Positions 28,940 to 38,843 of a stretch of DNA of 64,000 bases are shown here, one piece after another. The notes below the pieces were generated by a model. The model made no database searches. It was not told the origin of the DNA and saw only the letters and a program-made list of their open reading frames with translations. The position numbers and the translations under genes are program-made. The first letter of the stretch is position 1. Every line of letters starts with the position of its first letter. This DNA comes from Arthrobacter sp. NEB 688 (lineage in GTDB: Bacteria; Actinomycetota; Actinomycetes; Actinomycetales; Dermatophilaceae): positions 806,001-870,000 of the forward strand of contig NZ_CP053707.1 of assembly GCF_013201035.1 (NCBI RefSeq), read 5' to 3'.

Positions 28940-30073
28940 TCAGGACGCGAAGCGCACCGGCATGAGGACGTAGCGGTAGGAGGTGTCCGCGTCGCCGTCG
29001 GCGCTCTCCTGGCCGCTGAGCACGGCCGGGCGGGAGGCCTGGGTGAACGAGATCCGCGACCAGTCGGTGCCGACGACGCCGAGGCCGTCGAGGAGGTACT
29101 GGGGGTTGAAGGCGATCTCGATGTCCGGGCCGGTCAGGCCGCACTCGACCGCCTCGGACGCCTGCGCGTCGTCGCCGGTGCCGGCCTCGATGGCGACCTG
29201 GTCACCCGAGAAGCGCAGCCGCACAGGGGTGTTGCGCTCGGCGACGAGCGCCACGCGCTTGACGGCCTCGACGAGCTCGGCGGTGCGCACGACCGCGTCG
29301 GTCTCGGAGGTCGTCGGGAAGATCGAGGAGACCTTGGGGTACTCGCCGTCGAGGAGGCGCGTCGTCGTGCGGCGCCGGCCGGCCTCGAAGCCCGCGAGCC
29401 CGTCACCGCCGGCGGTCGCACCGAGCGCGACGTCGATGGACCCCGCGGCGCCGAGGCTGCGGGCGGTCTCGCTGAGGGTGCGGGCCGGGACGAGCACGAC
29501 GTGGCTGGCGTCGGTGGCGCTCGGGTTCCAGGTCAGCTCGCGCATCGCGAGGCGGTAGCGGTCGGTGGCGAGCAGCGTCATCTTGTCGCCCTCGACCTCG
29601 ACGCGGACGCCGGTGAGGATCGGCAGCGTGTCACCGCGGTCGGCGGCGACCGACACCTGGGCGACGGCCTGGGTGAAGAGGTGGCCATCGACCGTGCCGG
29701 TGGGCTCGGGGGAGCTCGGCAGCGTCGGGTAGTCGTCGGCGGGCATCATCAGCAGGCTGAAGCGGGACGCGCCGCACGTGACCTGGACCTTGCTGCCCTC
29801 GGCGACGACGTCGATCGGGCGGTCCGGGAGGTTGCGCGAGATGTCGGCGAGGAGGCGGCCGAGGACGAGCACCGTGCCGGCCTCGGAGACCTCCGCCGCG
29901 ACGGTGACCCGGGCCGAGACCTCGTAGTCGAACGCCGAGAGGGTCAGGGTGCCGTCGTCGGAGGCCTCGAGGAGGATGCCGGCCAGCACCGGCACGGGCG
30001 GGCGCGCGGGCAGGCCACGGGCCACCCAGGTGACCGCCTCGGCGAGGACGTCACGCTCGACGCGGAACTTCAC
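28940..30073 (-). CDS. dnaN: DNA polymerase III sliding clamp (beta subunit)
   Basis: The 377-aa product starts at GTG 30073 (VKFRVERDVLAEAV); the frame is open further upstream only through the origin. The three clamp domains are visible, with LAGILLEASDDGTLTLSAFDYEVSARV split across the first, LLMMPADDYPTLP at the domain 1/2 junction, ILTGVRVEVEGDKMTLLATDRYRLA in the second, and the closing SYRYVLMPVR of the C-terminus that forms the protein-binding pocket edge. It is downstream of oriC and co-directional with dnaA. Confidence 0.98.
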   Translation of the reverse strand: MKFRVERDVLAEAVTWVARGLPARPPVPVLAGILLEASDDGTLTLSAFDYEVSARVTVAAEVSEAGTVLVLGRLLADISRNLPDRPIDVVAEGSKVQVTCGASRFSLLMMPADDYPTLPSSPEPTGTVDGHLFTQAVAQVSVAADRGDTLPILTGVRVEVEGDKMTLLATDRYRLAMRELTWNPSATDASHVVLVPARTLSETARSLGAAGSIDVALGATAGGDGLAGFEAGRRRTTTRLLDGEYPKVSSIFPTTSETDAVVRTAELVEAVKRVALVAERNTPVRLRFSGDQVAIEAGTGDDAQASEAVECGLTGPDIEIAFNPQYLLDGLGVVGTDWSRISFTQASRPAVLSGQESADGDADTSYRYVLMPVRFAS

Positions 30074-30980
30074 GGCTACCACCCTTGTCCGGCGCGGACC
30101 AGCCGCCCCTGTCGTGCTTCGAGAACCACCACCCGGAGCGGGACGCGCGGACGGCGTCCCCACGCGGGCGGGGTTGCTGACACTAGTGCACGTCCGTGGG
30201 GCGCACCATCCGCTCCACGAGCCCTCGGTCGGGGTCCGTGAGGCTCGTTTCCGGGAGGTCGCATCCCCAGCAGGTGCTCGGGGCGGATCAGGGGAGAGAG
30301 GGAACTCGTCGTCGTGGTCGGTGGTGTGGATCCTGTGGACGACGGGGTGTCGGCGCAGGTCATCGCGGCGAGCCGGTGTGTGGACGGATCGTGGACCGGA
30401 CGTGGAGAAGCTCAACCGTCGTGTTGACGACGAAACGCCGTGCACAGGGCGTCCACCGGCGCGGTGCTCGTCGTCCACGGAGGATGGGGCGTCGTCCACA
30501 GTCGTCCACAGGCCCTGTGGACAAGTCGTCCTCGGAGGGGCGTCCGTGCGGGGAGGGCACGGAGTTGTCCACAGGCTTGTACCCAGCGGTGGATGACGGA
30601 GCGGGCCGCCCCGGGAACGGCGGGTGAACGACGCGTGCCGCGTCGCGCCGGGGCCCGGCGGCGGGTGGTGCTTCGACGAAGGTTGTACACCGGTTGTGCA
30701 CAACCTGTGGAGAACCCTGAGGACGACCGGGGGACGAGCTGTGGACCCGGTGGGGAGCGTGGGGACGCCCCAGAAGGTCCGCCGGCGTCGCCGACGGGTC
30801 CGGGTCGGGGTGGCGGCCGGGCAGCGACGACCCGGCACGTGCGGGGTTTCCGTGGTCGCGGGGGTGGCGGGACAGCGATAACCCCGCACGTGCGGGGATG
30901 CCCGGGGTGGGTCCGGAGGCGTGCGGGCGCGGAAGAGCCCTGCGCCACGGATCAGCGGCGGTGCTGGTCGGTCCGGTCGG
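30074..30980. other. oriC: replication origin oriC (dnaN-dnaA intergenic region)
   Basis: The 907-base gap between dnaA and dnaN is the normal actinobacterial origin position. Perfect DnaA boxes (TTGTCCACA) lie at 30565-30573 (+) and 30516-30524 (-). One-mismatch boxes are at 30334-30342 (-), 30492-30500 (+), 30502-30510 (+), 30694-30702 (+, within palindrome TTGTGCACAA) and 30706-30714 (-). Weaker half-matches are scattered around them. I see no obviously AT-rich unwinding element. Two units of a 51-bp repeat occupy the dnaA-proximal end. Confidence 0.9.
30831..30897. repeat. two units of the 51-bp CACGTG repeat beside oriC
   Basis: CACGTG cores at 30836 and 30887 are spaced 51 bases and joined by a GGGACAGCGATAACC segment. 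The same unit recurs five times at 55.2-55.5 kb. The second core lies in a perfect 16-bp palindrome, 30882-30897. Confidence 0.8.
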
Positions 30981-32507
30981 TCAGCGGGACTGCTGCTTGA
31001 TCCGGTTGGTCAGCTCGGTGACCTGGTTGTAGATGGCGCGCCGCTCGGCCATCAGCTGGCGGATCTTCTTCTCGGCGTGCATGACCGTCGTGTGGTCGCG
31101 CCCGCCGAACTGCTGGCCGATCTTCGGCAGCGACATCTCGGTCAGCTCGCGGCACAGGTACATCGCGATCTGCCGGGCCGTCACGAGCACGCGCGAGCGC
31201 GACTGCCCCTGGAGGTCCTCGATGGTCAGCCCGAAGTAGGCGGCCGTCTGGGCGATGATCGTCGCCGGCGTCACCTGGCTCGTGGAGTCGTCCGGGATGA
31301 GGTCGCGCAGGACGATCTCGGCCAGGCTCATGTCGACCGGCTGGCGGTTCAGGCTCGCGAACGCCGTGACGCGGATGAGGGCGCCCTCGAGCTCGCGGAT
31401 GTTCGTCGAGATGCGCGAGGCGATGAACTCGTGGACGTCCTCGGGCACCGAGAGGCGCTCCTGGATGGCCTTCTTGCGCAGGATGGCGATGCGCGTCTCG
31501 AGGTCGGGCGGCTGGACGTCGGTGAGGAGGCCCATCTCGAACCGGCTGCGCATCCGCGCCTCGAAACCGGTGAGCAGCTTCGGCGGCACGTCGCTCGTGA
31601 TGACGACCTGCTTGCCGGCGTTGTGCAGCGTGTTGAATGTGTGGAAGAACTCCTCCTGCGTCTGCACCTTGCCCTGGAGGAACTGGATGTCGTCGATGAG
31701 CAGGACGTCGACATCGCGGTAGCGGCGCTGGAAGTTGGCCGCCTTGTCGTCGCGGATGCTGTTGATGAAGTCGTTGGTGAACTCCTCGGAGTTCACGTAC
31801 CGCACCTTGACGTGCGGGAACAGGTTGCGGGCGTAGTGCCCGATGGCGTGCAGCAGGTGGGTCTTGCCCAGCCCCGAGTCGCCGTAGACGAAGAGCGGGT
31901 TGTACGCCTTGGCCGGCGCCTCGGCGACCGCGACAGCTGCCGCGTGCGCGAACCGGTTGCTCGCGCCGATGACGAAGGTGTCGAACGTGTACTTGGGGTT
32001 CAGCCGGGTCAGCTCGATCTGCTCGGGCACCTGGGCCCCGGGCCGCGGCCGGCGCATCCCGGGGACCTCGACGAGGCCGGGGCCGGAGCCGCCGTGGCCG
32101 GCGTTCGCGGTCGCCAGGCCGGCGGAGTGGTCGGTGCCGTCGCCGTCGTCGTCGAGCTCGAGGTCGTCGATCTGCTGGCGACGGTCGGCGGCCCGGCGCT
32201 CGTGGCCGTCGTCGCCGACGCCGTTCGAGGTCGGCTCGCCGACGTCACCGAGGGTCGGGTCGACGGTCACCGCGAGGCGGACGTCGCGGCCCAGCCGCTC
32301 ACCGAGGCTCTGGGTCACCCGCTCGCGCAGCCGGGTCTCGACGATGTCCTTGGTGAAGTCGTTGGGGACGGCGATGAGGGCGGTGTCGTCGAGCAGCCCG
32401 ACGAGCCGGGCCAGGGAGAGGAAGGCCCGCTGCTGGACCGGGATCCCGTCCTCGTCGAGTGCCTCCAGCGTGGCCTGCCACACCTGGGTCATCGTCGCGT
32501 CCGGCAC
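30981..32507 (-). CDS. dnaA: chromosomal replication initiator DnaA
   Basis: The product is about 508 aa from GTG 32507 ([17 protein letters not shown]), preceded by GGAAGGA. Domain I covers about residues 1-90, and domain II is a long acidic/Gly linker (about 90-175). Domain III is AAA+: [28 protein letters not shown], and the arginine-finger region [13 protein letters not shown]. Domain IV ends with [15 protein letters not shown], the DnaA-box-binding signature. It melts oriC and loads the helicase. DnaA boxes in its own upstream region (32576-32608) suggest autoregulation. Confidence 0.98.
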   Translation of the reverse strand: MPDATMTQVWQATLEALDEDGIPVQQRAFLSLARLVGLLDDTALIAVPNDFTKDIVETRLRERVTQSLGERLGRDVRLAVTVDPTLGDVGEPTSNGVGDDGHERRAADRRQQIDDLELDDDGDGTDHSAGLATANAGHGGSGPGLVEVPGMRRPRPGAQVPEQIELTRLNPKYTFDTFVIGASNRFAHAAAVAVAEAPAKAYNPLFVYGDSGLGKTHLLHAIGHYARNLFPHVKVRYVNSEEFTNDFINSIRDDKAANFQRRYRDVDVLLIDDIQFLQGKVQTQEEFFHTFNTLHNAGKQVVITSDVPPKLLTGFEARMRSRFEMGLLTDVQPPDLETRIAILRKKAIQERLSVPEDVHEFIASRISTNIRELEGALIRVTAFASLNRQPVDMSLAEIVLRDLIPDDSTSQVTPATIIAQTAAYFGLTIEDLQGQSRSRVLVTARQIAMYLCRELTEMSLPKIGQQFGGRDHTTVMHAEKKIRQLMAERRAIYNQVTELTNRIKQQSR

Positions 32508-32894
32508 GTGGTTCCCGTCCTTCCGATGCCCTGGTCGTGGTCGCGGCGCCGGTCGACGCTGCGAGGGAGGGATGGTCGTCCACACGATTGTCCACAGCCT
32601 GTGGGGACATCATGGGGCGGTACCCACCGCGTGGAGCCGTGCTCCTCGTGTGTCGTCCCGCGCCCGCCCGATGCTCCGTGCGATGGTAGAGGGTGGCCCG
32701 GGTCCGGCGGTACCCGGCCGCGGGTTTGGTCGGTGAGCGGCGCCTCGGGTACCTTGGGGGGGCCTGTTCCGGCCGTTTTCGCATGCCCGCGAACCCGTTG
32801 CTCCCGAGCACGTCGTGGGTCTCCGACTGCGGCCGACCAGGCCGTCTTCCCAGCCCCCGGGCCGTCCGGCCCGACACCGCGAAAGAGATACATC
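32508..32894. promoter_or_regulatory. divergent dnaA/rpmH promoter region
   Basis: This 387-base spacer separates divergent dnaA and rpmH. It holds DnaA boxes TCGTCCACA at 32576-32584 and TTGTCCACA at 32588-32596 (perfect) and a weaker box on the other strand at 32600-32608. A TACCTT at 32750-32755 is a possible -10 for rpmH, of low certainty. Confidence 0.65.
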
Positions 32895-33032
32895 GTGAGC
32901 AAGCGGACCTTCCAGCCGAACAACCGCCGTCGCGCCAAGACGCACGGCTTCCGTCTGCGGATGCGCACCCGTGCGGGTCGCGCCATCCTCGCCGCCCGGC
33001 GTCGCAAGGGTCGCTCCGAGCTCTCGGCCTGA
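32895..33032 (+). CDS. rpmH: 50S ribosomal protein L34
   Basis: The 45-aa product starts at GTG 32895. [19 protein letters not shown] and [19 protein letters not shown] are the invariant L34 sequence. It is the first gene of the rpmH-rnpA-yidD-yidC-jag-rsmG operon, divergent from dnaA as in nearly all bacteria. Confidence 0.98.
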   Translation: MSKRTFQPNNRRRAKTHGFRLRMRTRAGRAILAARRRKGRSELSA

Positions 33033-33041
33033 GGCCGACCG

Positions 33042-33407
33042 GTGCTGCCGGCGCCGAACCGTCTGCGTGAGCGGGCGGACTTCGCGTCGGCGGTCCGCGG
33101 CCGGGGGACGACCCGGGCCGGCTCGAGGTTGATCGTGGTTCACGCCACCCGGACCGACGCGCGCGCGGGATGCCCGCCGCGGGTCGGTTTCGTCGTGTCG
33201 AGGGCCGTCGGCAACGCTGTCGTGCGCAACCGGACCAAGCGCCGGCTGCGTGCGCTCGTCGCCGGCCGGCTCGCGGGGGTCCCCGCCGGGGTCGACCTCG
33301 TCGTCCGGGCCAACCCCGCTGCCGCGTCGGCGTCCTTCGCGGAACTGGGAGGGTCGCTCGACACGTTGGTCGGCAAGGTGGTCGGTCGGGTCGGAGGTGC
33401 GTCGTGA
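33042..33407 (+). CDS. rnpA: ribonuclease P protein component
   Basis: The 121-aa product starts at GTG 33042, nine bases after rpm[16 protein letters not shown] begins the fold, and [24 protein letters not shown] contains the RNR motif that contacts the RNA subunit and precursor-tRNA leader. It matures tRNA 5' ends with the rnpB RNA. The stop overlaps the yidD GTG. Confidence 0.97.
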   Translation: MLPAPNRLRERADFASAVRGRGTTRAGSRLIVVHATRTDARAGCPPRVGFVVSRAVGNAVVRNRTKRRLRALVAGRLAGVPAGVDLVVRANPAAASASFAELGGSLDTLVGKVVGRVGGAS

Positions 33408-33724
33408 GCGTCGGACGCCTCCTCGCCACGCCCCTGCTGTGGATGATTCGCGGCTACCAGCGGTTCATCAGCCCGCTGCGCCCGCCGACCTGCCGGTACT
33501 ACCCGTCCTGCTCGCAGTACGCGGTGACCGCCCTCGAGCGGTTCGGGCCGCTGCGCGGCTCGTGGATGGCGGTGCGCCGGATCGGCCGCTGCCACCCGTG
33601 GACCCCCGGGGGCGTCGACCACGTGCCCGACCGCGACCCGCTGACCGGGCGACCGGTGGCGGGCACGACCGGACCCAAGCCGTACCGACCGAGCACGGGC
33701 CCGGCGAGCCCGTCGCACCCCTGA
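33404..33724 (+). CDS. yidD: membrane protein insertion efficiency factor YidD
   Basis: The 106-aa product starts at GTG 33404, overlapping the rnpA stop (GTGA). The family core is [38 protein letters not shown] and RRIGRCHPW, with three conserved Cys residues. About 30 extra Pro/Thr-rich residues follow the core. YidD is a small amphipathic membrane-associated protein that aids YidC-dependent insertion; yidC is next. Confidence 0.95.
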   Translation: MSVGRLLATPLLWMIRGYQRFISPLRPPTCRYYPSCSQYAVTALERFGPLRGSWMAVRRIGRCHPWTPGGVDHVPDRDPLTGRPVAGTTGPKPYRPSTGPASPSHP

Positions 33725-33781
33725 CCCCCGTCACGACCGTGACCCCACACGCCGGCTGAGGCCGGCTCAGCGAAGGACATC

Positions 33782-34744
33782 ATGGGCGACCTGTTCAACA
33801 GCATCCTGGCCCCGATCGAGTGGCTCGTGGCCTGGATCATGTACGGCTTCCACGAGGCCCTGACGTCGATCGGGCTGCCGGCGGCCTCCGGGTGGACCTG
33901 GGCGCTGTCCATCGTCGGGCTCGTGCTCGTCATGCGCGCCGCGATGATCCCGCTTTTCGTCAAGCAGATCAAGGCATCGCGCAAGATGCAGCTCATCCAG
34001 CCGGAGCTGCAGAAGATCCAGAAGAAGTACAAGGGCAAGTCCGACCCCGAGTCCCGCCAGGCGATGACCCAGGAGACGATGGAGCTGTACAAGAAGGAGG
34101 GGACCAACCCCTTCAGCTCGTGCCTCCCGATTCTCGTCCAGTCGCCGTTCTTCTTCGGCCTCTTCCGGGTGCTCAACGGCCTCGACGAGCTCGCCGCCGG
34201 CACCGGTAGCGCGGCGAGCATCGGCCCGATCACCAAGGACGTCGCCGCCCAGGCCGAGAAGGCCTCGATCTTCGGCGCCCAGCTGTCCGACACGTTCATC
34301 AACGCGAACAACCTGTCGACGCAGATCGTCACCGTCGTCCTCATCATCCTCATGTCGGCGACGACCTTCCTCACCCAGCGCCAGCTGATGACGAAGAACA
34401 TGCCGCAGTCGGCGCTCGACAGCCCGTTCGCGAAGCAGCAGAAGATGCTGCTCTACATCTTCCCGGTCATCTTCGCCGTCTCCGGCATCAACTTCCCGAT
34501 CGGTGTCCTCATCTACTGGTTCACCACCAACGTGTGGTCGATGACCCAGCAGTTCTACGTGATCCGCCGGATGCCGGCCCCCGGCTCGGCCGCGGAGCGC
34601 GCGTACCACGAGCGCCTCGCCCGCAAGGGCAAGCCGGTCCCCGGCGCCCCGGTCGTCAGCGCGGAGGCCGAGGCCGAGGACCAGACCGTCATCGGCCAGC
34701 GGGTCCAGCCGAAGTCCAAGAAGCGGTCCAAGGGCAAGAAGTAA
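33782..34744 (+). CDS. yidC: membrane protein insertase YidC/Oxa1
   Basis: The 320-aa product inserts membrane proteins alone or with SecYEG. The insertase core is present without the large periplasmic domain of proteobacterial forms: WTWALSIVGLVLVMRAAMIP (with the conserved Arg in the groove), a coiled cytoplasmic loop (KMQLIQPELQKIQKKYKGKS), CLPILVQSPFFFGLFRVL, IVTVVLIILMSATTFL and LLYIFPVIFAVSGINFPIGV. The tail is Lys-rich (KSKKRSKGKK), typical of forms that touch ribosomes. It lies downstream of yidD with a 57-base gap. Confidence 0.97.
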   Translation: MGDLFNSILAPIEWLVAWIMYGFHEALTSIGLPAASGWTWALSIVGLVLVMRAAMIPLFVKQIKASRKMQLIQPELQKIQKKYKGKSDPESRQAMTQETMELYKKEGTNPFSSCLPILVQSPFFFGLFRVLNGLDELAAGTGSAASIGPITKDVAAQAEKASIFGAQLSDTFINANNLSTQIVTVVLIILMSATTFLTQRQLMTKNMPQSALDSPFAKQQKMLLYIFPVIFAVSGINFPIGVLIYWFTTNVWSMTQQFYVIRRMPAPGSAAERAYHERLARKGKPVPGAPVVSAEAEAEDQTVIGQRVQPKSKKRSKGKK

Positions 34745-34821
34745 GCACCGCGTCGGGCACCCCCGGGTGCCGCCGACGCCCCCACGACACCGGTACGACG
34801 TCCCACACGGAGGGCACACAC

Positions 34822-35529
34822 ATGAGCGAGAACACGACCGAGGACACCACCCGCACCGCCGACGAGGCGACGCCGCTCGCGGCCGACCTGGGCGCCGACG
34901 AGACCGCCGGCGCGGTGACGCCCGGCGCGGCCACGACGGACACCCCCGGGGGTGTGCACGAGGAGTCGGCTGACCGGCTCGACGAGGCCAAGGACGGCGA
35001 GACGGCGGCCGATGCAGAGGGTTCCGAGGGCGCCGGCAGCGGCCAGCGCCGCGCGCCCCGCCGTCAGCAGCTCGAGCGCGAGGGCGAGGTGGCGGCCGAC
35101 TTCCTCGAGACGCTGCTCGACATCTGCGACCTCGACGGTGACCTCGACGTCGACATCGACGGTGACCGCGCCGCGGTGGCCATCGTCGACAGCGAGGAGG
35201 GCCGCGTGCCGCGCCGCCTCGTGGGCCAGGACGGGCAGGTGCTCGAGGCCCTCCAGGAGCTGACCCGCCTCGCGGTGCAGTCCGAGACCGGCGAGCGCAG
35301 CCGGCTGATGCTCGACGTCGCCGGGCACCGTGCCGGCCGGCGCGAGGAGCTCGTCCGGATCGCCAAGGACGCCATCGCGACCGTGCGGACCTCGGGCGAG
35401 TCCGCCTCGCTCGAGCCGATGTCGGCCTTCGAGCGCAAGGTCGTCCACGACGAGGTGCTCAGCGCCGGCCTCCACAGCGAGTCCGAGGGCAGCGAGCCCC
35501 GCCGCTACGTCGTCATCACGGCGTCCTGA
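34822..35529 (+). CDS. jag: Jag/KhpB-type RNA-binding protein (KH + R3H)
   Basis: The 235-aa product starts at ATG 34822 after AGGGC. An acidic, disordered N-terminus (about 80 residues) is followed by a KH-like domain (ADFLETLLDICDLDGDLDVD, then RRLVGQDGQVLEALQELTRL) and an R3H domain (EPMSAFERKVVHDEV). The N-terminal Jag_N domain of Firmicutes is absent. KhpB proteins bind RNA and affect envelope growth. It sits between yidC and rsmG as usual. Confidence 0.94.
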   Translation: MSENTTEDTTRTADEATPLAADLGADETAGAVTPGAATTDTPGGVHEESADRLDEAKDGETAADAEGSEGAGSGQRRAPRRQQLEREGEVAADFLETLLDICDLDGDLDVDIDGDRAAVAIVDSEEGRVPRRLVGQDGQVLEALQELTRLAVQSETGERSRLMLDVAGHRAGRREELVRIAKDAIATVRTSGESASLEPMSAFERKVVHDEVLSAGLHSESEGSEPRRYVVITAS

Positions 35530-35541
35530 CGGGACACGACG

Positions 35542-36252
35542 ATGGAGCAGGACGAGCGTCCTCTCACGCCACCGGCCGCACCTTCGGGTGCGGCCGCGGT
35601 GTTCGGTGACCGTCTGGCGCTCGCGGAGCAGTTCGCCGCCATCCTCGCGGACACGGGGGTGAGCCACGGCCTCATCGGGCCCCGTGAGGTGCCGCGGCTG
35701 TGGGAACGGCACGTGCTCAACTGCGCGGTCGTCGAGGACGCCTTTCCGCGGGACGCCTCCCTGGTCGACGTCGGGTCGGGGGCGGGGCTGCCCGGTGTCG
35801 CGCTGGCGATCGCCCGTCCGGACCTCGAGGTGCACCTCGTCGAGCCGATGCTCCGCCGCACGACGTGGCTGTCGGGCGTCGTCGAGGAGCTGGGGCTGGG
35901 CAACGTCACCGTGCACCGCGGGCGGGCCGAGGAGCTCGTCGGGACCGTCTCCGCTCCGTGGGTGACCGCTCGCGCCGTCGCGCGGCTCGACAAGCTCGCG
36001 CGCTGGTGCCTGCCGCTGCTCGAGGACGGCGGGACCCTCGTCGCGATGAAGGGGCGCAGCGCTGCGCAGGAGCTCGAGGAGGACCGGCGTGCGCTGAACC
36101 GCCTGGGTCTGACCTCGGCGGTGGTGACTGAGCACGGTGGCGCGGTGCTGGACGAGGTCGTGCTGACGGTGGACCTGCAGTTCGCCCCCCGCCCGGCGCC
36201 GAAGGCGTCGGCAGGCGCGCGCCGGCGTGCGAAGGCCCTCCGCTCCTCCTGA
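35542..36252 (+). CDS. rsmG: 16S rRNA (guanine-N7) methyltransferase RsmG
   Basis: The 236-aa product methylates N7 of G527 in 16S rRNA; loss gives low-level streptomycin resistance. Motifs: LIGPREVPRLWERHVLNC, then VDVGSGAGLPGVALAIARPD (SAM-binding loop), EPMLRRTTWLSGVVEELGL, and VTARAVARLDKLARWCLPLL. It starts 12 bases after jag and ends the operon; the parS-rich segment follows. Confidence 0.97.
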   Translation: MEQDERPLTPPAAPSGAAAVFGDRLALAEQFAAILADTGVSHGLIGPREVPRLWERHVLNCAVVEDAFPRDASLVDVGSGAGLPGVALAIARPDLEVHLVEPMLRRTTWLSGVVEELGLGNVTVHRGRAEELVGTVSAPWVTARAVARLDKLARWCLPLLEDGGTLVAMKGRSAAQELEEDRRALNRLGLTSAVVTEHGGAVLDEVVLTVDLQFAPRPAPKASAGARRRAKALRSS

Positions 36253-36401
36253 GCGCAGGCGCCGTCGCGCGGCATGGGTGCTGTGAACGCGGCGGCCACG
36301 GCCCAGCCGTGCGGTCGTCGACCGGCTGGTGCTGGAGTGGCATGTCGCACGGCGACGCGTCGGCCCTGGTCGGCCACCGACGAATCTGACCCGCAGCCTG
36401 C

Positions 36402-36415
36402 GTTTCACGTGAAAC
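36402..36415. other. parS: parS site 1 (perfect)
   Basis: Exact GTTTCACGTGAAAC, the ParB recognition palindrome, 150 bases after rsmG. Confidence 0.95.
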
Positions 36416-36662
36416 GGCTAGCGATCGTCACACCGATCCCGCTCGACGGGGCCCGGGGACGCCGTCGACGGACGGCTCCGGCGACCCGGACTGGGTCCTC
36501 CGGCCACCACGCACTCACGATGAGTGCGGGTCTCCTCACGGGCCTGATGGATGCGGCGGGTGAGGGGCGCGCCAGCCTCCGCACCACAGTCGCAGTCAAG
36601 CCATCAGGGCGAGGGCTGATGGCCGAGGACCGGTGGTGTTCTCGTGTGCGGCTGACCGTCGT

Positions 36663-36676
36663 GTTTCACGTGAAAC
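36663..36676. other. parS: parS site 2 (perfect)
   Basis: Exact GTTTCACGTGAAAC. Confidence 0.95.
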
Positions 36677-36974
36677 GCCAGCTGAGCGACGGGCAGGTGC
36701 GTGGAGGACCGTCGTGGGGAGTCCCTCGGGAAGGGCCTGCTTAGGTCTCGCGCAGAACCGGTGGGTGCCACCCCGAGCTCGGCACGCATGGACGACCGAC
36801 GGGCACCAGGTCGACGCCCAGGTGGGTTGGTTGCGGGCCGCCCGAGCGAGATGGCTGATGAAGCCCCACGAGCCCCGCATGGCTCTGCGGTCCGGGGCAG
36901 CTATATTCACGCGTCGCGCAGTGACTTCCGGCAGACCGTCGGAGACGGTCGTCCGCCGGCGCCGACACCATGGC

Positions 36975-36988
36975 GTTTCACGTGAAAC
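36975..36988. other. parS: parS site 3 (perfect)
   Basis: Exact GTTTCACGTGAAAC. Confidence 0.95.
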
Positions 36989-37396
36989 ACCCGCGGTGGA
37001 CGACGTCAACGGCGGTGAGGACGTAGATGTGGTGACGGTTCGACGACGAAGCACTCGCGCAGGCTCGACAACCCTTCGTCTTGCGACTAGAGGGCCAGAG
37101 GAAAGTCCTGACCTCAAGGCGTGCCTAGGGTGCATCTCGCGCGGCAGCGGGGGCCTGCTCTGCGCGGAGGCGCCACGCGGACAGCAGTGACGCGCGCGAT
37201 TCCGTCCTCGGACGGGACTCGACGACGGTGGGTGTCGTCGGATGCATCGGGGGGCGCAGTGGGAATCGGCTTGGCTAAGGGGTTGAAGGCTGGCGCGTTG
37301 ACGCTAGGCGTCACGGCGACCAAATGCGGAAGACCACCGCTGCGGTGCTGAAGGCCGATGACCCAGTCTTCACAGAGTTGCCCCGCCGAATGCGAC

Positions 37397-37410
37397 GTTT
37401 CACGTGAAAC
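37397..37410. other. parS: parS site 4 (perfect)
   Basis: Exact GTTTCACGTGAAAC. Confidence 0.95.
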
Positions 37411-37534
37411 GCCTTTCTCAGTTCGAAAGCCCGGTGACGACCGCCCATGGTGGAGCAGCGGCAATGCGGCGTGCTCAGTCATCCTCGCGCCGACCTGAAG
37501 TACCGAATGTTCCGCCATGTCGATGAGGGACTGT

Positions 37535-37548
37535 GTTTCACGTGGAAC
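37535..37548. other. parS: parS-like site 5 (one mismatch)
   Basis: GTTTCACGTGGAAC differs from parS at one base in the right half-site. Confidence 0.8.
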
Positions 37549-37685
37549 GTCCCTTGGGTTTGGGCCCGGGGACCGGGTGCACTTGATGACTGCACTAGAT
37601 GGGATCGGTTGCGGATGCTGAGTCACCTGTCGTCACCTCCTTGAGAAGAAGGGCGGACCATGAGCACACGTGCCTTTGGCGCCGT

Positions 37686-37699
37686 GTTTCACGTGCAAC
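37686..37699. other. parS: parS-like site 6 (one mismatch)
   Basis: GTTTCACGTGCAAC differs from parS at the same position as site 5. Confidence 0.8.
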
Positions 37700-37818
37700 A
37701 CGACAAGCCGTGCGGGCCAGGCTGCTATCGACCGCAGACGCCAGCGCCCCAGGACTGCCCAGTTGTCACTGGAGTGCGCAGCGACGCGGGCCACCGACGC
37801 TTGGTGACCCGGCACTGC

Positions 37819-37832
37819 GTTTCACGTGAAGC
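37819..37832. other. parS: parS-like site 7 (one mismatch)
   Basis: GTTTCACGTGAAGC differs from parS at one base of the right half-site. Confidence 0.8.
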
Positions 37833-38453
37833 GCACCGGCGACGCCTCACGCGCAGCGCACCAGCTCGCTGAATCGGTACGGGGCGAGACAGTCGTGTGG
37901 ACGGTCGGCCAGCCGAGACGGCGCGCAGCACCCTTCACACTCACCCGTCGGGTGGGGAGGCACCCGGTGTCGCACGGTGAGGGGCCGGTGCGCCGGCCGA
38001 CGGGTGCTGAGCCACTCGAGTGATCGCCATTGCACGCGGTCGGCTCCTCGCCGTGCCGTGGTGCTCAGGCACGCTGATGTCCTGAATCGCGGCGGGGTGC
38101 AAGACACAGCGACCGACCGACTCGACCGAGCCGACCCGAGTGCATCTGATTTCACAGAACCCCGTCGCGGGCGACCGACCAGACCCTCTGTCGATGTTCG
38201 GTGGAGCCAGCGACGGCGACACACGATCGGACGTTGCGGTGCTCCGCCACCTCGACCTGGATGGTGCCCATGTCTGACCGCGGAGTCGGCCGATGCCTTC
38301 GCAGGCAGGTGGGTGTCGACGACCGCATCAAGAGCACGCGGCTCATGCTTGGTGCCGTCGAGTCCGGACGGCTGCGCTCGTGTGCGCACCCAGGCTCGAT
38401 GCTGATGACCGCACCACGCAACGTGGACGTCGCGGCGACTGGTGTGGCCCGGT

Positions 38454-38467
38454 GTTTCACGTGAAAC
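38454..38467. other. parS: parS site 8 (perfect, 20-bp palindrome)
   Basis: Exact core extended to a perfect 20-bp palindrome at 38451-38470. Confidence 0.95.
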
Positions 38468-38762
38468 ACCACGCGAGGACACACGAGGAGGCGGAGGACC
38501 GGTTCCGATGGTCGTCGACGAGGACGGCTCGACCCGAGCAGCCGAGGTCCACCACGGCGCACGCGGACGTCGACCACCGCCGTGAGAAGGGGTCCGGTGA
38601 CAAGCCAGCTCATCGCCGGCGCGATGGGTGATCCACAGGTTTTCCACCGCGGTGGATCCCGCGCCCCCGAGCGGTGGTGATCGGGTGAACCCGTGCAGTG
38701 GCGCGGTTTTCGCGCCTACGAGCGGGTGTCGTGCGCTGGGAGGTGGACCGTCATCCACCGCG

Positions 38763-38771
38763 TTGTCCACA
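38763..38771 (+). promoter_or_regulatory. DnaA box upstream of parA
   Basis: A perfect TTGTCCACA lies about 70 bases before the parA start; weaker box-like sequences lie near 38632. Confidence 0.6.
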
Positions 38772-38843
38772 GGTCTCCGCCGCTTTGGCGTGTCGAGCCA
38801 CAGTGAGGTTGGATGGGGGCTGAACATGTCGCAGGAGGTACCG

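Larger units (their letters stand above)
36253..38843. other. gene-free parS-rich segment (centromere-like region)
   Basis: These 2.6 kb between rsmG and parA show no credible gene: open frames lack ribosome sites and family resemblance, and base composition is less GC-skewed by codon position. Eight parS or near-parS sites are embedded, 133-635 bases apart, and a ninth lies in parA. The right end has a DnaA-box match at 38763-38771 and the parA promoter. Confidence 0.8.

Noticed and set aside
36253..38843. Genes in the parS-rich segment
   Set aside because: Several open frames of 60-185 codons exist on both strands, but none has a ribosome site, a recognisable motif or actinobacterial codon-position bias.
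38628..38843. Earlier parA start at the upstream end of the open frame
   Set aside because: The frame is open, but the ribosome site AGGAGGT points to GTG 38844 and the upstream residues look non-coding.
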